Shown here: one piece after another, positions 1-9,091 of the stretch
How the letters are laid out: every line of letters starts with the position of its first letter
Numbering within the stretch: the stretch's first letter is position 1
Assembly: GCF_001591805.1 (NCBI RefSeq)
Contig: NZ_BCVP01000003.1
Span: 186,001 to 250,000 of the forward strand
DNA from: Neobacillus novalis NBRC 102450
GTDB taxonomy: Bacteria > Bacillota > Bacilli > Bacillales > Cytobacillaceae
Direction of reading: 5' to 3'
DNA: 64,000 bases
Notes under the pieces: generated by a model
What the model was told of the DNA's origin: nothing
The model's input: only the letters and a program-made list of their open reading frames with translations
Databases searched by the model: none
Program-made: the position numbers and the translations under genes

Positions 1-205
1 AATCAAACACCTTGATTGAATTAAAAGCTGGCTGAATCGTTTCATTAAATTGAATCATTACCTCGCTAGGTGCTTTTTCAAGAATCTCATCTTCTAATGG
101 TGTCGATTTTTTAATATACGCGTGTGCAGAAAAAATAGTCGGGAATAAAAATAGAAAAAGAGAAATGATCATAATGAATGTACCGAATTTTATTTTTAAA
201 TTCAA
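1..205 (-). CDS. ycnJ: Copper import protein YcnJ (CopC-CopD type), 5' part only
   Basis: Partial gene: it starts at 205 and runs off the low-coordinate edge. The TTG start is chosen because AAAGGGGATTGATAGA precedes it and the frame opens directly into a signal peptide (basic MNLKIK, hydrophobic run, cleavage near FSA-HAY). The mature N-terminus HAYIKKSTPLEDE followed by IQFNETIQP is the copper-binding CopC domain, in which the first His ligates copper. In B. subtilis, YcnJ is a CopC-CopD fusion for copper acquisition in the ycnKJI operon. It lies directly downstream of ycnK, which supports the name. The membrane CopD part lies outside the window. Confidence 0.85.
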   Translation of the reverse strand, partial: MNLKIKFGTFIMIISLFLFLFPTIFSAHAYIKKSTPLEDEILEKAPSEVMIQFNETIQPAFNSIKVFD

Positions 206-219
206 TCTATCAATCCCCT

Positions 220-807
220 TTAATTTAGGCGTTCATGATTACAAGAACAGCCCTTGCTGCCATTCATACGTTTTTCAATTTCTACGATTGCCTCATCAAA
301 ACGTAAAATAATGCCGCCAAATCCCCTTTGAAATTGTTCCGTTTGTTTAAGAGATCCAAATGTTAATACTTGTGGCTGGCAACAATTCAAGTTAAAATCA
401 GTATCCATTAAGTAATAGGCCATTTTTGCACTAATCGTTGAATTCTGAAGGAAATCACGGCAAATAATTTGCGAAACATCCTTTTCAATATTCTTGTATC
501 TTAGTAACCCGCAATGAGGGCAGCATAGCTGCTCGACTCTTGAATCATTGGTAATAATTTGAATCGGGTGACGGTTATGTAATTCCTTCAAACAATAACT
601 GCAGACATTCGAAGGAGAATTCACGATAGGTGCTAAAGAAATTCCGCCGGAAGTTTTGCTAATCATATTTTCTTCTAATAATGGCTTTATATCTCGATAC
701 ACCGTCATTTCAGATACTTGTAGTCGAGTGCTAATTTCTGAAATTGCTAATGAACCTTCTTTATCCAACCATTTTATAATTTGCTGCCTTCGTTCAATCG
801 GTAACAT
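220..807 (-). CDS. ycnK: Copper-responsive repressor YcnK (DeoR-type HTH plus NosL-like domain)
   Basis: 195 residues, close to the usual YcnK length. Residues 1-55 form a DeoR-type winged helix (ERRQQIIKWL, then SEMTVYRDIKPL as the recognition region). The rest resembles NosL and is rich in Cys (CSYC, CCPHCGLL, NCCQPQ, CSC near the C-terminus), as expected for copper sensing. In B. subtilis this protein represses ycnKJI when copper is sufficient. Here it is the first gene, with ycnJ starting 14 bp downstream, so autoregulation is likely. The ATG start follows an AAAGGGG-type site. An ordinary sugar-type DeoR regulator is unlikely because of the C-terminal Cys pattern. Confidence 0.88.
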   Translation of the reverse strand: MLPIERRQQIIKWLDKEGSLAISEISTRLQVSEMTVYRDIKPLLEENMISKTSGGISLAPIVNSPSNVCSYCLKELHNRHPIQIITNDSRVEQLCCPHCGLLRYKNIEKDVSQIICRDFLQNSTISAKMAYYLMDTDFNLNCCQPQVLTFGSLKQTEQFQRGFGGIILRFDEAIVEIEKRMNGSKGCSCNHERLN

Positions 808-994
808 TTTTATCCCCTTTCTCTCTAAATTACTCCCCCTTTGTTTTTAGTTTAATCAACATTATTAACATACACAATATGAAAACATGAGTATTTTGTG
901 AATTTTTGATGAACAATCACATTTTCAAACATTAAATAACAGTTTTCTATTATCATTTACCATTTTATAACTTTTTAAACGAATAAAGAGAAAG

Positions 995-1015
995 ACGGCG
1001 CCTATAAGACACCGT
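995..1015 (-). terminator. Rho-independent terminator of the ABC importer operon
   Basis: Read on the minus strand, ACGGTGTC-TTATA-GGCGCCGT forms an 8-bp stem with two G-U pairs, followed by CTTTCTCTTTA. It lies just after the stop of the binding-protein gene. The two wobbles are only possible in the minus-strand transcript, which fixes the direction. Confidence 0.7.
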
Positions 1016-1023
1016 TTTTCTCT

Positions 1024-2322
1024 TTATTTCTTGACTTTATCTAGAGCGCGCTGGGCCTCTTTTTGTGCCTCTTTCAATGCCTTTTCAGCGGAAATCCCTT
1101 CGATTTCTACTTTGTCCGCAGCCTTTACGAGGGCATCGTATATTTTTCCGCCTGTAGGGTCAACAAACGGCGGAGTTGCCATCTGTGCCTGCAGGAGCGG
1201 TACTTTAATTTGCGGATTCTTTTCAGCAAATTCTTTATATGCTGGAACTTCCTCTGCAGACTTTCTCACTGGAATATACCCGGAATTAATGGACCAGTCG
1301 GCCATGTTTTCGGCATTAGTGAAAAACTTCAACCATTTAAATGCTGCCTTCTTTTCTTTTTCTGAAGCTAGGGCCGGAATGGCTCCCAAATGTGCCGCCG
1401 CGTGCGGGGCTGCCTGTTTTCCTTCCCAGCTTGGCTGTGGTGTTGCCGCAAGGATGGAGAAGTCTAAATCTCCCTGGTCGCCACTAGATCCAGTATAACC
1501 GGCAGCGCGACCTTGGATAACGTCATCAATCGTTTTGTACCAATATTCCCAGCCCTGGCCATCGTGGTGAATCGCCATTGTTTTATCATCATGAATTCCT
1601 TTTCTGAAGTATTCCCATGAATCAATCCATTCTGGAGAATCAATTAACACTTTCTTACCATCTTCGCTTAAATATTTCGCCCCATTACTAAGCGCGGCAT
1701 CAATCAGATTATCTGGTCCCCACATTGGCTCCCATCCATAAACATCTGTCTTGCCTCCATTATTCTTTGTTAACTGTTTTGCTGCTTCCGCAAGCGATTC
1801 CCATGTTTTCAGCTTATCCTCTGAAATGCCTGCTTGTTCGAACATATCCTTTCGGTAATAAAGTACTTGTGTGGTTCCGTAAAGTGGCAATGCGTACTGT
1901 TCACCATTAATCGTTCCCTGCTGATAAAAAGCATCAATAAAATCATCTGGTTTGAAATCGGCATCGTCTTTGATGTATTCTGTCATCGAAGCTAAAGTTC
2001 CTTTTTTCGCAAAGGCATTCATTGGGTCGTTTTTAATTAGAACAGCTGCCGGGACTTTTTTCGCAGCAATGGCCGCTTGCAGCTTCTGCAGTGTTTCATC
2101 ATATGACCCTTGCGCTACACCGATAACTTTCACTTCATTCTGGCTTTTGTTAAAGTCTTTTATTCGTTTTTCCACACTTTCGCCAAGTTTCCCGCCCAGG
2201 CCATACCAAAACTCAATTTCAACGGGTCCATCTGCGGACGATTTCGCGGAGGAACAGCCGGAAATCATAGACACTAGTAAAATAATAATTGCAGTAAATG
2301 AGAAAAGCTTTTTTGTTAACAT
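1024..2322 (-). CDS. Carbohydrate-type ABC importer, substrate-binding lipoprotein (UgpB/MalE-like)
   Basis: 432 residues. The N-terminus is a lipoprotein signal with the lipobox ISGC, so the mature protein should be anchored on the outer face of the membrane. The start of the mature chain (VEIEFWYGLGG, then FNKSQNEVKV) and aromatic-rich pockets are typical of group 1 solute-binding proteins of the glycerol-3-phosphate/oligosaccharide type. It is the last gene of a three-gene operon after two permeases, 16 bp behind the second. A good AAGGGGG site precedes the ATG. The substrate cannot be told from sequence; a sugar or glycerophosphodiester is most likely. Confidence 0.85.
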   Translation of the reverse strand: MLTKKLFSFTAIIILLVSMISGCSSAKSSADGPVEIEFWYGLGGKLGESVEKRIKDFNKSQNEVKVIGVAQGSYDETLQKLQAAIAAKKVPAAVLIKNDPMNAFAKKGTLASMTEYIKDDADFKPDDFIDAFYQQGTINGEQYALPLYGTTQVLYYRKDMFEQAGISEDKLKTWESLAEAAKQLTKNNGGKTDVYGWEPMWGPDNLIDAALSNGAKYLSEDGKKVLIDSPEWIDSWEYFRKGIHDDKTMAIHHDGQGWEYWYKTIDDVIQGRAAGYTGSSGDQGDLDFSILAATPQPSWEGKQAAPHAAAHLGAIPALASEKEKKAAFKWLKFFTNAENMADWSINSGYIPVRKSAEEVPAYKEFAEKNPQIKVPLLQAQMATPPFVDPTGGKIYDALVKAADKVEIEGISAEKALKEAQKEAQRALDKVKK

Positions 2323-2338
2323 ATCATTTTTCCCCCTT

Positions 2339-3169
2339 TTATCCTTTTAGTCCCTGGTCACTAATGCCAGAGATAATCCATTTTTGAACAAATACGAACA
2401 AAATTAACAGCGGCAACACTGTAAAAGCGCTTGCAGCCATGATGAGCGGCCATTGCATTCCATAGGCACCCTCTTGAATAAAAAACTGTCTCAGCCCAGT
2501 GGTAATCAAATACTTACTTTCACTTCTGGTAATCAAGGTTGGCCAAAGGTAATTATTGTAGTTTTGCACAAAGCTAATTAACGAAAAAGTTATAAATGTT
2601 GCTTTTGTGGTTGGAAAAATAATTTTCCAAATGATGGTCCAGTGCCTTGCACCGTCAACCCGTGCTGCCTCGATCAATTCTTTCGGAACTTGCAGGAACG
2701 CCTGCCTAAACAGAAAGATCCCGAATACGCTGGCGGCATTGGATAAAATCAAGCCTGAATACGTATCTAGTAAATTGAAGTCTGCTAAAATGACATAACT
2801 TGGTACATATGTTGCAGCTACTGGCAGCATATAGGTAATCAGAATAATCGAAAATAGCAGGTTTCTCCCTTTAAATCTTAATTGTGTAAAGGCATAAGCA
2901 ATTAAGGCGGAATTAATAACTTGGATCAAAACAATTGCACTTGCTGTAAAAATGCTATTAAAAATATACTGATCAAATGGTGCCATAGCCCACGCATCGG
3001 CAAAATGGTGCCACATTGGCTTATTCGGCCATAACGTGGGCGGAAATTGCCAAATTTCATCCTTCGTTTTCAGGGCACTAATCACCATCCACAAAAATGG
3101 AAAGACCATCGAAAAGCTGAAGAAAATTAACACTAAGTGCTTGACCCATATAATAGGTGCCTTTTTCAA
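2339..3169 (-). CDS. ABC importer permease, MalG/UgpE-like
   Basis: 276 residues with six predicted membrane segments. The cytoplasmic EAA loop is visible (EAARVDGARHWTIIWKIIFP, about residues 165-185), the contact site for the ATPase. This is the second permease of the carbohydrate uptake family. The start is TTG, preceded by AGGGGGCTAGGAA. It sits 18 bp after the first permease gene and 16 bp before the binding-protein gene. No ATPase gene accompanies the operon, so a shared MsmX-type ATPase encoded elsewhere probably drives transport. Confidence 0.85.
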   Translation of the reverse strand: MKKAPIIWVKHLVLIFFSFSMVFPFLWMVISALKTKDEIWQFPPTLWPNKPMWHHFADAWAMAPFDQYIFNSIFTASAIVLIQVINSALIAYAFTQLRFKGRNLLFSIILITYMLPVAATYVPSYVILADFNLLDTYSGLILSNAASVFGIFLFRQAFLQVPKELIEAARVDGARHWTIIWKIIFPTTKATFITFSLISFVQNYNNYLWPTLITRSESKYLITTGLRQFFIQEGAYGMQWPLIMAASAFTVLPLLILFVFVQKWIISGISDQGLKG

Positions 3170-3187
3170 TTCCTAGCCCCCTTTTTG

Positions 3188-4117
3188 CTATTGGTAGTGA
3201 ACCCATCGTTTTGAAAATATAAACTGTAACAATGAAAATGCTGCTGTAATCACTACTAACAAGATGGCGGTCGCAGTGGCTTTACCCATATTAAATTGCT
3301 CAAATGCCGTCTGATAGTAGAAATAAAGCATTGTTCTTGTACTTCCTGCTGGACCTCCCTGCGTTAAAACCTGAATCTGGTCATAGGCCTGGAGCGCATC
3401 AATGGACGTAATCACAATCAAAAACAGCGTGGTTGGTGAAATAAATGGGATCGTAATATGTAGAAATTGGCGCCATTTGCTTGCCCCATCCAATGAGGCT
3501 GCTTCATAAAGGCTGACAGGGACCTTTTTCAAGGCATTCAAATAAAAAATCATTGCCCAGCCGACACCTTTCCAGATACTCACGATAATGACCGCTGGCA
3601 TTGCCCAGGTCGAGCTTGATGTCCATCCAAGTGCCGGAAGATTTAGCATGGTCAGGATCCAATTCGCCAAGCCCACATTCGGCTCATAAATCCACGACCA
3701 AACAATTGAAACGGCAACAGTCGGGGTAACCCAAGGTGAAAAGATTAATGTCCGGTATATCCCCATTCCCTTTCCATTTCCACTGACTAATAAAGCGAGC
3801 AAAAGTCCGCCTCCTACACAGGGAATGACCACTCCCATCGAAAAAACCACGGTATTTACAAGCACCGAATAAAACCCCGGGTCAGTTAGCAAGTCAGTAT
3901 AATTACTGAAACCAACAAATTCATATTCCGGGCTGACGTAGTCCCAATCAGTAAAGCTAATGTACAAAGATTTACCCATTGGATAAATCCAGAATATGAT
4001 GAGTGGAACGATTGCTGGCAGAATAAAGAGTAAAGGTGTGAGGGATAGTTTTCTTTTCGATCTCTTTATTGCTAATAACTGCTTATTTGGCTTTAGTTTT
4101 GCAGCAGGAACACCCAA
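3188..4117 (-). CDS. ABC importer permease, MalF/UgpA-like
   Basis: 309 residues. A positively charged N-terminus (AIKRSKRK) is followed by six membrane segments and the EAA loop EAASLDGASKWRQFLHITIP (about 210-230). This is the first permease and first gene of the operon (ugpA-ugpE-ugpB order). The start is TTG with AAAGGAG nine bases upstream; no in-frame ATG lies near. The 195 bp upstream to the next gene must hold the promoter, but I cannot point to a convincing -35/-10 pair. Confidence 0.85.
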   Translation of the reverse strand: MGVPAAKLKPNKQLLAIKRSKRKLSLTPLLFILPAIVPLIIFWIYPMGKSLYISFTDWDYVSPEYEFVGFSNYTDLLTDPGFYSVLVNTVVFSMGVVIPCVGGGLLLALLVSGNGKGMGIYRTLIFSPWVTPTVAVSIVWSWIYEPNVGLANWILTMLNLPALGWTSSSTWAMPAVIIVSIWKGVGWAMIFYLNALKKVPVSLYEAASLDGASKWRQFLHITIPFISPTTLFLIVITSIDALQAYDQIQVLTQGGPAGSTRTMLYFYYQTAFEQFNMGKATATAILLVVITAAFSLLQFIFSKRWVHYQ

Positions 4118-4273
4118 TTTCGACCACTCCTTTCAATTTATGAATAATAAGTAGTTATATATATTCATTTATTGAATGTATTTTTATCTTAACAGCGGTT
4201 TCCTTTCATGTAAACAAAAAATTTAAAAAAATTGTCAAATTTTCTGTATTGCTTGTCCAATGGGAAAAAATAA

Positions 4274-4302
4274 AAAACCGCCTGGGCATCCAAGCGGTTT
4301 TT
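4274..4302 (-). terminator. Terminator of the ydj/ynj-like operon
   Basis: Minus strand: AAAACCGCTTGG-ATGC-CCAGGCGGTTTT, then TTATTTTTT. A strong 12-bp stem (one G-U) right after the stop of the last operon gene. It also has T-rich sequence on the other side but no plus-strand gene reaches it. Confidence 0.85.
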
Positions 4303-4312
4303 ATTTTTTGTT

Positions 4313-4906
4313 TTAAGATTTCAGGATTCTTCGTGCTTCCAATAGCCGTTGTAATCCGGTTGTTATTTCAACGCCGATAAAAATGGTTGTCCAGAGTACT
4401 AAGTGGGATTGAAATATGACCAGCAAAGAAAATAAAATGAAGCCTTCTGTTCTTTCGGCTAGTCCGGGCTGATAATAAAAGGATTTGTAGCTCTCTTTTT
4501 CGGATAACGCCCCTACAGTTAGGAAAATGGTCATTGTAAATATAATTGAAATCGCTAATAGGAGAAACAGCAGCAATATTTTTGGTTCAGGATGGCGAAG
4601 CGCCAAAGCAACGATGATGCCTGCTTCAACCACTCGATCAAAGGTAACATCCAAAACCGTTCCCCAAGATGAAGATGATTTACTTTTCCTTGCCATGCTC
4701 CCATCCACTGCATCCAAAAAGCCCGAAAGCCATAGAACAGCGACTCCAGCAATGGGCTGTCCAAAATATACAAGGACACTTGCGATAATACCGATAAAGA
4801 AAGCAATATAGGTTACCTGATTGGCACTTAAACCCATCTTTAATAAATAATCTGCTGTTTTTGAAATGATTGGCTGCACAACAGCACGTCCGTGAGTATC
4901 AAGCAC
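4313..4906 (-). CDS. CDP-alcohol phosphatidyltransferase family protein (YnjF-like)
   Basis: 197 residues, about six membrane segments. The family signature D-x2-DG-x2-AR-x8-G-x3-D-x3-D is complete: DAVDGSMAR, then eight residues, G, and the two terminal Asp of LDVTFD. All metal- and CDP-binding residues are therefore present and the enzyme should be active in transferring a phospho-alcohol from a CDP-linked lipid or nucleotide. The start is GTG with AAGGAGAG 6 bp upstream. It is the last gene of the ten-gene operon, mirroring the position of ynjF at the end of E. coli ynjABCDEF. The alcohol acceptor is unknown. Confidence 0.85.
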   Translation of the reverse strand: MLDTHGRAVVQPIISKTADYLLKMGLSANQVTYIAFFIGIIASVLVYFGQPIAGVAVLWLSGFLDAVDGSMARKSKSSSSWGTVLDVTFDRVVEAGIIVALALRHPEPKILLLFLLLAISIIFTMTIFLTVGALSEKESYKSFYYQPGLAERTEGFILFSLLVIFQSHLVLWTTIFIGVEITTGLQRLLEARRILKS

Positions 4907-4926
4907 AGTGCTCTCTCCTTCTCATA

Positions 4927-5943
4927 TTACTCAGAATACCAATGTATTTGCGCGAACGGTACCCTGATTCTTATCTTTTCTTTGACAGTAGGGACTCTTT
5001 TCCACCCCGTCGTATTTACATCCAGTGATTGGTTACCTGCTAATACTGAAATCGAGTATCCCTCTCTACTCGGTCTTACTTTTGTGACGATAGCGGGAAT
5101 CATACAGGTAAACTCTTCTCGAATGTCTTCGTCTTGATTGTATTCCCCAGCAAATAATTGCAAATGGTTGGGATCAATCCATCCCCTATTCAGTGTTGGC
5201 AGCACATTTAATTCACCTTGAAACCAATTGCTCCATTGCTCTTTGGAGAATCGATTTGGCAATGATAAAAACTGGGCAATTTTTTCAGAGTCAGGATTTT
5301 GAAAAATCTTGGAGGGTGTACCTATCTGCTGTAATCTCCCCTCCAATATAATCCCGATTCGATCGGCAACAGACAGTGCTTCATCTAGATAATGGGTTAC
5401 CCATAAAATTGAAAAACTAAGTTTTCTTTGAAGGTCGTAAAGCCATTCAATCAAATCCTGTCTTAGCGTGGTATCTAAGGAAGCAAACGGTTCATCTAAC
5501 AAAAGTAAATCCGGGTTTAAAATGAGTGCCCTCCCCAATGAAACCCGCTGCTGTTGACCGCCTGAAAGCTGATGAGGATAACGTTTTTCCAAACCATCAA
5601 GCTGCAGATTTTTTAAAAATTCACGCGCCGCTTTCTTTCTCTCTTTGGCTGGTATTCCCCTCACTTTCAATCCAAATGAAATATTCTCCAAAACAGTCAA
5701 GTGAGGGAAAAGTCTTGGTTCTTGAAATACAAGTCCAGTTGTTCCTGTCCCATTTTCCCATGTCTGCTTTCCCGAGGTAAATGGCAGCAGCCCTGCAATC
5801 CCCTTTAACAAGGTTGTTTTTCCACTGCCGGACGGGCCCATTAATACAAAAATCTCGCCTGAATTTATTTTTAAATCTATTGAATGAATAATGCTTTCAT
5901 TATTGATTTGAATGTTTATTTGTTCTAATTGCAATATCTTCAC
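4927..5943 (-). CDS. ABC importer ATPase (YnjD-like)
   Basis: 338 residues. Walker A GPSGSGKTT (about 35-43), Q-loop FQEPRLFP, signature LSGGQQQR, Walker B LLLLDEPF and the switch His in WVTHYLDEA are all present. The N-terminal ~230 residues are the nucleotide-binding domain; the last ~90 residues form a TOBE-like regulatory region. It overlaps the upstream permease gene by 44 bp, implying translational coupling. The listed GTG start lies inside GAGGTGAAG; a TTG three codons later (at 5934) has better spacing from GAGGTG and may be the true start. It energises the two permeases upstream. Confidence 0.85.
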   Translation of the reverse strand: MKILQLEQINIQINNESIIHSIDLKINSGEIFVLMGPSGSGKTTLLKGIAGLLPFTSGKQTWENGTGTTGLVFQEPRLFPHLTVLENISFGLKVRGIPAKERKKAAREFLKNLQLDGLEKRYPHQLSGGQQQRVSLGRALILNPDLLLLDEPFASLDTTLRQDLIEWLYDLQRKLSFSILWVTHYLDEALSVADRIGIILEGRLQQIGTPSKIFQNPDSEKIAQFLSLPNRFSKEQWSNWFQGELNVLPTLNRGWIDPNHLQLFAGEYNQDEDIREEFTCMIPAIVTKVRPSREGYSISVLAGNQSLDVNTTGWKRVPTVKEKIRIRVPFAQIHWYSE

Positions 5944-6757
5944 CTCGGTTGATAAACTGTTTCCTTGAATTTATTCTCATAAGGAGAAAATACACCAACA
6001 TAAGCACCAGAATGGGGACAAAGAATAACAGACTATAGGCTGAGACAATTGATGAGTTTCCACTGCTGGCAAACGGAAAAATAACTACAGGAATCGTAAG
6101 CATTGTCCCACCGCTCATAATCCAAGTCGGTAAATACTGGCTGAAAGAAATAACCATCACCAAAAAGCTCCCTAATAAAACGGCTGGAAGCAGCAGAGGC
6201 CATTCAATCCAGAAAAAGATTTTCGAAACACTAGCCCCTAAACTGGCGGCCGCTTCCTGGTACTTCGCTCCAATTAAGCGAAACTGAAACCAAATCGTCG
6301 CGACAAAATAAGGTAGGGTGATAATTAAATGAGCAAATGCTACACTTAAATAATCATTAATAAAATCCAATCGAATCGCAAAATCATACATACCCATGAT
6401 GGAAACTGTGTAGGGAATAAATAGAGGGGCGAGCAGAATAGAAAACACGATCATTTTCCCTCTAAATTCATTTTGAGCTAATACCCGCGCTGCCGGAATC
6501 CCTAATACCATATTCCCCACAAGAGTTAGAACTGCAACAATCAAACTATTAAATAATCCTTCTCCTGCCCTTCCTGAAGCGGAAAAAAGGTACCTCCAAG
6601 AATCCATGCTCCATTTTTCCGGCAGGAGCAATGGCCACGGCCAATACTTGGTAAAACTCCAAATGATTAAAGGAACGAAGGGCAGAAGGAGAAAAAGACT
6701 AAACAACATGACAAAAAAAACAGTTATAATTCCCGGAGATTTAATCCTCTTCACCAT
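5900..6757 (-). CDS. ABC importer permease, second half of a split YnjC-like system
   Basis: 285 residues with six membrane segments and the EAA-type loop AAASLGASVSKIFFWIEWP (about 185-204). E. coli YnjC is one long two-part permease; here the two halves are separate genes, this being the C-terminal counterpart. It overlaps its upstream partner by 7 bp and its ATPase gene by 44 bp. Its family is the 2-aminoethylphosphonate/iron/spermidine-type importers, and the substrate is not known. Confidence 0.8.
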   Translation of the reverse strand: MVKRIKSPGIITVFFVMLFSLFLLLPFVPLIIWSFTKYWPWPLLLPEKWSMDSWRYLFSASGRAGEGLFNSLIVAVLTLVGNMVLGIPAARVLAQNEFRGKMIVFSILLAPLFIPYTVSIMGMYDFAIRLDFINDYLSVAFAHLIITLPYFVATIWFQFRLIGAKYQEAAASLGASVSKIFFWIEWPLLLPAVLLGSFLVMVISFSQYLPTWIMSGGTMLTIPVVIFPFASSGNSSIVSAYSLLFFVPILVLMLVYFLLMRINSRKQFINRGEDIAIRTNKHSNQ

Positions 6758-7644
6758 ATTCTTCTCCCTTTTTTAAACCAATCCATTTGAAAATAAATTA
6801 ATAAACAACCTATGAGGAACGAGATAACAGCTAAGACGAGATTCATTGCAATCGCAAACGGCTGGCGTTCTAATCCGAATTGTGAATACTCTTGAAAAGC
6901 CAATACTGGGATGGAACCAAAAGAAGTCTTTGCCAGCAAGGCAGGAATTTCATACGCACCTAATGTAAAGGCAAAGACCACCCACATACCGCCGACCCAC
7001 ATTGGCAGTAAAATCGGAACAATGACCAATCGTACTGTCTGGGAAAATGAACCTCCGAGCACCTCTGCGGTTTCCTTCCAATCCGCGATAAGTTTTACAA
7101 TAAAAGGATAGATTAATAAAACTATGAAGGGGACTTCCTTCCACATATACGCTAATATAATACCGATACCCCAGTCATCATGGATGAGGACTGGAAATGT
7201 TTCCATTGAATCCACCAAGCCAAGGCGAAAGGCAAGCCGCGAATACCAGCCGCTTTGCATGAAAACCTGCATTAATAGGTAAGCAGATAATAAATGAGGG
7301 ATTCCAATTGGTAATTGGAAAATAATCTGGAGCCACTTCCATTTCCGGGAGCGCTCTGCCAAAAATAAAGCAGCAAGGAGACCCGAAATTCCTGATAAAA
7401 TAGCTACTGCTGCCGCAATCCCTACTGTTACCATTATGGAGTGAAGAAAGGATTGGTTCATTAATTCCTTATAGGCCCAAAAGCGATTTTCTTGACCAGC
7501 CAGTGGCTGTCTTTCCAAACTAAGTGTCAAGGAATGGAATAATCCTCCAATAAAAAAGATAAGCATAAACAAAAGGGCTGGCAGGATTCCCAACAGCCCC
7601 TTATAGTTATTTATTTGATAGCCTTTTTTATTTATTCGCCACAT
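6751..7644 (-). CDS. ABC importer permease, first half of a split YnjC-like system
   Basis: 297 residues, six membrane segments. The loop for ATPase contact is visible as AEVLGGSFSQTVRLVIVP (about 195-212). The ATG lies inside the last codons of the binding-protein gene (17-bp overlap), and the 3' end overlaps the second permease by 7 bp, so the transport genes are strongly coupled. It should form a heterodimeric channel with the neighbouring permease. Confidence 0.8.
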   Translation of the reverse strand: MWRINKKGYQINNYKGLLGILPALLFMLIFFIGGLFHSLTLSLERQPLAGQENRFWAYKELMNQSFLHSIMVTVGIAAAVAILSGISGLLAALFLAERSRKWKWLQIIFQLPIGIPHLLSAYLLMQVFMQSGWYSRLAFRLGLVDSMETFPVLIHDDWGIGIILAYMWKEVPFIVLLIYPFIVKLIADWKETAEVLGGSFSQTVRLVIVPILLPMWVGGMWVVFAFTLGAYEIPALLAKTSFGSIPVLAFQEYSQFGLERQPFAIAMNLVLAVISFLIGCLLIYFQMDWFKKGRRIW

Positions 7645-8866
7645 TTTCCATCCATCCTCGTTCTAACCATTGGACATATTCAGCGCCTATCTCCGGGATT
7701 CGATGACTGGACAACTCTTCCTGTGATATGGTTGCAGAACCCCTGTCAATGGATTCCACTATATCTCGGTCTTTATCAGATAATCGTTCAACGGAAAGGG
7801 ACATATTTTCCCCCCAATACTCAATCTCCATTTTTTTCATTTGCGTACTAGGTGACAGCAGGAAATTAATCAGTGTCATGGCACCATCCGGGTTCGGCGC
7901 ATTATAAGGAATCCCAAGGAAGTGCGTATTGGATAACGTCCCCTTATCTAGGACAAACGTTTTTGTCGAGGCAGGGAATTCACCTGTTTTTATTAAGTTA
8001 GAAGCATTCGCTTCATCATAGCCCATCGTCATCCATACTTCACCATTTTTATATAATTGCTCTAACTGGGAAAGCGATTGTGGATAAGATTTCCCTTCCC
8101 GCCATAAGGATGGTTTCATTTCGTTTAATACGTTCCATACCTGGTCCGCTTCCCCTTTTAGCAATGCTTCATCATACTTGGATAAATAGGCATTGTAATC
8201 CTTGCTTTTTTCATGGAGTACATGACGAATAAAGGCACTCCCGGTGAAATCAGGCGGCGCAGGGTATGTAAATTTTCCCGGGTTTTGCTTTACCCAAGCT
8301 TGTAATTCATCAATTGATTTTGGCGGATTAGAGATCTTGTTTGAATCATATGCAAACACAAACTGTACCTTTCCCCAAGGGGCTTCATACCCTTCTGTTG
8401 GAAATCCAAAGTCATAGTTTATATCATCACTTTGGGTATCAACGTATTGCTGAAAGTTCGGCAGCTTCGATGTAAATGGCCCTAATAGCAACTTCTCCTG
8501 CTTAGCAGTTTTGAAATTTTCCCCGTTAATCCAGATAACATCCATTTCTCCAGATTTCTTATTTGCCCGTTTTTCCGTTTTCAACTTATTGATAAATTCC
8601 ACTGCATCCATTGGATAGCGTTTCAATTCAATATTATATTGATCCTTTAATTGAGGAGCAACCCATTCATCAATATAGCGATTGATTCCTTCATCACCGC
8701 CCCACATAAAGAAATTTACCTTAGATCCTTTCGCCGATGCGGTAATTTCCTTCCAATCACTTTTTAAACTATTTTCTCCTACTCGTTGGGAGTTATTCTT
8801 CGTTCCAGCGCTGCACCCTGATAAAAATAGCAAAAAGATCGCTAAACACATGCTTAATTTTTTCAT
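7628..8866 (-). CDS. ABC importer solute-binding lipoprotein (YnjB-like)
   Basis: 412 residues. The lipoprotein signal ends in LSGC (Cys at about residue 18). The mature part opens with VNFFMWGGDEGINRYIDEWV, and near the C-terminus has FLGIPYNAPNPDGAM followed by FLLSPSTQMK, both typical of the YnjB group. It binds an unknown substrate on the outer face of the membrane and delivers it to the two permeases encoded downstream. The start follows GAAAGGAATAGAT. It follows the small membrane protein gene by 12 bp. Confidence 0.82.
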   Translation of the reverse strand: MKKLSMCLAIFLLFLSGCSAGTKNNSQRVGENSLKSDWKEITASAKGSKVNFFMWGGDEGINRYIDEWVAPQLKDQYNIELKRYPMDAVEFINKLKTEKRANKKSGEMDVIWINGENFKTAKQEKLLLGPFTSKLPNFQQYVDTQSDDINYDFGFPTEGYEAPWGKVQFVFAYDSNKISNPPKSIDELQAWVKQNPGKFTYPAPPDFTGSAFIRHVLHEKSKDYNAYLSKYDEALLKGEADQVWNVLNEMKPSLWREGKSYPQSLSQLEQLYKNGEVWMTMGYDEANASNLIKTGEFPASTKTFVLDKGTLSNTHFLGIPYNAPNPDGAMTLINFLLSPSTQMKKMEIEYWGENMSLSVERLSDKDRDIVESIDRGSATISQEELSSHRIPEIGAEYVQWLERGWMENVANK

Positions 8867-8878
8867 ATCTATTCCTTT

Positions 8879-9091
8879 CTAGAGCATACATTTTGATTTA
8901 CAGTCAAAATAGTCTTCCCACATTCCAATAAATAAGGATATGGCAAAAATAAAGCCATTAACAGGAAGAAATGATGACAGGTTAAAGGAAACAATCAAAC
9001 TATAAAGATTGTAGCCCATTAGACCAGCTAACAACAGCCAGCGTAAATGCCAGAGAAGTCTTTGAACCGTTTTTGCCGTTTTAATTTTCAT
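8879..9091 (-). CDS. Small two-helix membrane protein of the selenoprotein operon
   Basis: 70 residues; not recognised as a named family. Two hydrophobic segments (about 12-33 and 42-57) follow a basic N-terminus (MKIKTAKTVQR). The C-terminus ends in DYFDCKSKCML, with two Cys three residues apart that could be redox active or bind metal. The ATG overlaps the end of the selenoprotein-like gene by 11 bp, and the YnjB-like gene follows after 12 bp, so it is an integral part of the operon. Its size suggests an accessory subunit of the transporter or of the Sec-containing enzyme; this is inference. Confidence 0.65.
   Translation of the reverse strand: MKIKTAKTVQRLLWHLRWLLLAGLMGYNLYSLIVSFNLSSFLPVNGFIFAISLFIGMWEDYFDCKSKCML

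Noticed and set aside
1031..1498. Long plus-strand frame opposite the binding-protein gene
   Set aside because: Shadow of the lipoprotein gene on the other strand, with no ribosome site or family match.
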